A stretch of 19,744 bases of DNA from Oehlia diaphana (lineage: Eukaryota; Glomeromycota; Glomeromycetes; Glomerales; Glomeraceae): assembly GCA_003833135.1 (NCBI GenBank), contig QZLH01001086.1, positions 16,506 through 36,249 of the forward strand. The letters are read 5' to 3'. The position numbers and the translations under genes are program-made. This document shows positions 19,156 to 19,744 of the stretch, piece by piece. The notes below the pieces were generated by a model. It saw only the letters and a list, made by a program, of their open reading frames with translations. It did not search any database and was not told the origin of the DNA. Each line of letters starts with the position of its first letter. The first letter of the stretch is position 1.

Positions 19156-19744
19156 ATGTCCACTATTCGAGGAGAAATAGTTCAAGCTGCACTTATGAGA
19201 GCATTTACATTAGTTGATTATAATATTCACAAAGGTTTTCATAAACAATATGAATTTAGGCACCAAACAATTCTTACTGATAATTCTCTTACAGAAGAAG
19301 AAAAAACTGAAGCAATAAGATTAAATAATAGAGATTATGATTGAGATAAAATTAGAAATAATTCAGAAACAAGAAGAATTTGTGATAATTGTAACCAAAA
19401 ATGTTTAGCTACATTATATTGTGAATATTGTGTTCAAAATTATTTAAAAGTTAATTTTTCAAATTGGACTTCTGGAAATAATGATATTGATAATTTAATA
19501 AAAAATTGTCAAATGGAAACAATTAGACCAAATGTTATTATTGAATGGATCCCATATAATAATTTAAAAAATGTTGAATATCTAACAAGAGGTGGTTTCT
19601 CTAAAATTTATACATCAGATTGGATTGATGGAAGATATGATGAATGGGATTCTAGTGAACGAAAATTAATAAGATTTGGAACTCATAAAGTAATACTTAA
19701 ACAATTAGAAAATGTCGAAAGTGCAAGTCAAAATTGGTTTGAAG
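19156..19744 (+). pseudogene. Zinc-ribbon protein kinase gene, 5' part, with one in-frame TGA
   Basis: From ATG 19156 the frame reads MSTIRGEIVQAALMRAFTLV and continues to TGA at 19342-19344 (codon 63). The same frame then stays open to the window edge. It encodes a Cys cluster (RICDNCNQKCLATLYCEYC, Cys at spacing 2-3-5-2, residues ~77-93), then NWTSGNNDIDNLI, IEWIPYNNL, and the start of a kinase domain: a glycine-rich loop in YLTRGGFSKIYTSDW and the ATP-binding lysine in VILKQLENVES. This order is typical of the expanded Rhizophagus tyrosine-kinase-like proteins. The catalytic loop would lie beyond 19744. A single C-to-T or G-to-A change could explain the TGA, and everything after it looks conserved, so the break is recent, or the stop is read through, bypassed by a downstream start, or a sequencing error. 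Other genes here use TGG for Trp and TAA/TAG as stops, so the standard code holds. Confidence 0.75.

Noticed and set aside
19156..19744. Intron that removes the in-frame TGA of the kinase gene
   Set aside because: No convincing GT-AG pair surrounds the stop, and the sequence on both sides reads as conserved coding sequence.

Overview
The window reads as nuclear DNA of a filamentous fungus with a very AT-rich, transposon-littered genome. An arbuscular-mycorrhizal fungus close to Rhizophagus (Glomeromycotina) is the best fit. The reasons are the short GT-AG introns (mostly 60-115 bp), an intronless AT-rich F-box protein, a 'zinc-ribbon plus protein kinase' gene of the kind massively expanded in Rhizophagus, and dense small inverted-repeat elements. 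The species call is inference from gene style; no rRNA or other marker is present. There are no bacterial operons, ribosome binding sites or CRISPR.

Layout. 1-132: 3' end of a plus-strand gene. 200-1309: a repeat-built element with short terminal inverted repeats, containing tRNA-like copies and about five degenerate ~130-bp units. 1990-2700: a decayed array of tRNA-like (A-box/B-box-like) units. 3549-3718: a Mutator-type MITE with a perfect 9-bp target duplication. 4008-6708 (minus): an intact 13-exon gene whose 588-aa product can be reconstructed with every splice phase consistent. 7195-8312: a small inverted-repeat element and a ~22-bp minisatellite. 8570-9640: two decayed coding remnants. 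10402-10591 and 13522-13678: two related MITEs, in opposite orientation, with Tc1/mariner- or pogo-like ends. 10634-11411 (minus): a spliced but broken gene. 11455-11600: an odd GC-richer palindromic patch. 12877-13192: a hAT-like MITE. 14187-15806: an intact F-box gene. 16656-17742: a 1,087-bp hAT-type non-autonomous element with a perfect 8-bp target duplication, built from an alternating-orientation array. 18632-18964: a hAT MITE with a perfect 8-bp target duplication, lying 191 bp upstream of the kinase gene. 19156-19744: the start of that kinase gene, with one in-frame TGA.

How it works together. The genes do not form a pathway. Two intact genes (13-exon and F-box) sit among at least six miniature DNA transposons of three superfamilies plus pseudogenes. 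No transposase is intact here, so the elements would need activity supplied elsewhere. I find no convincing new defence or metabolic system. The most unusual structures are the mirror-array hAT element, the tRNA-like arrays, and a short GGCC-centred motif shared by otherwise different repeats.
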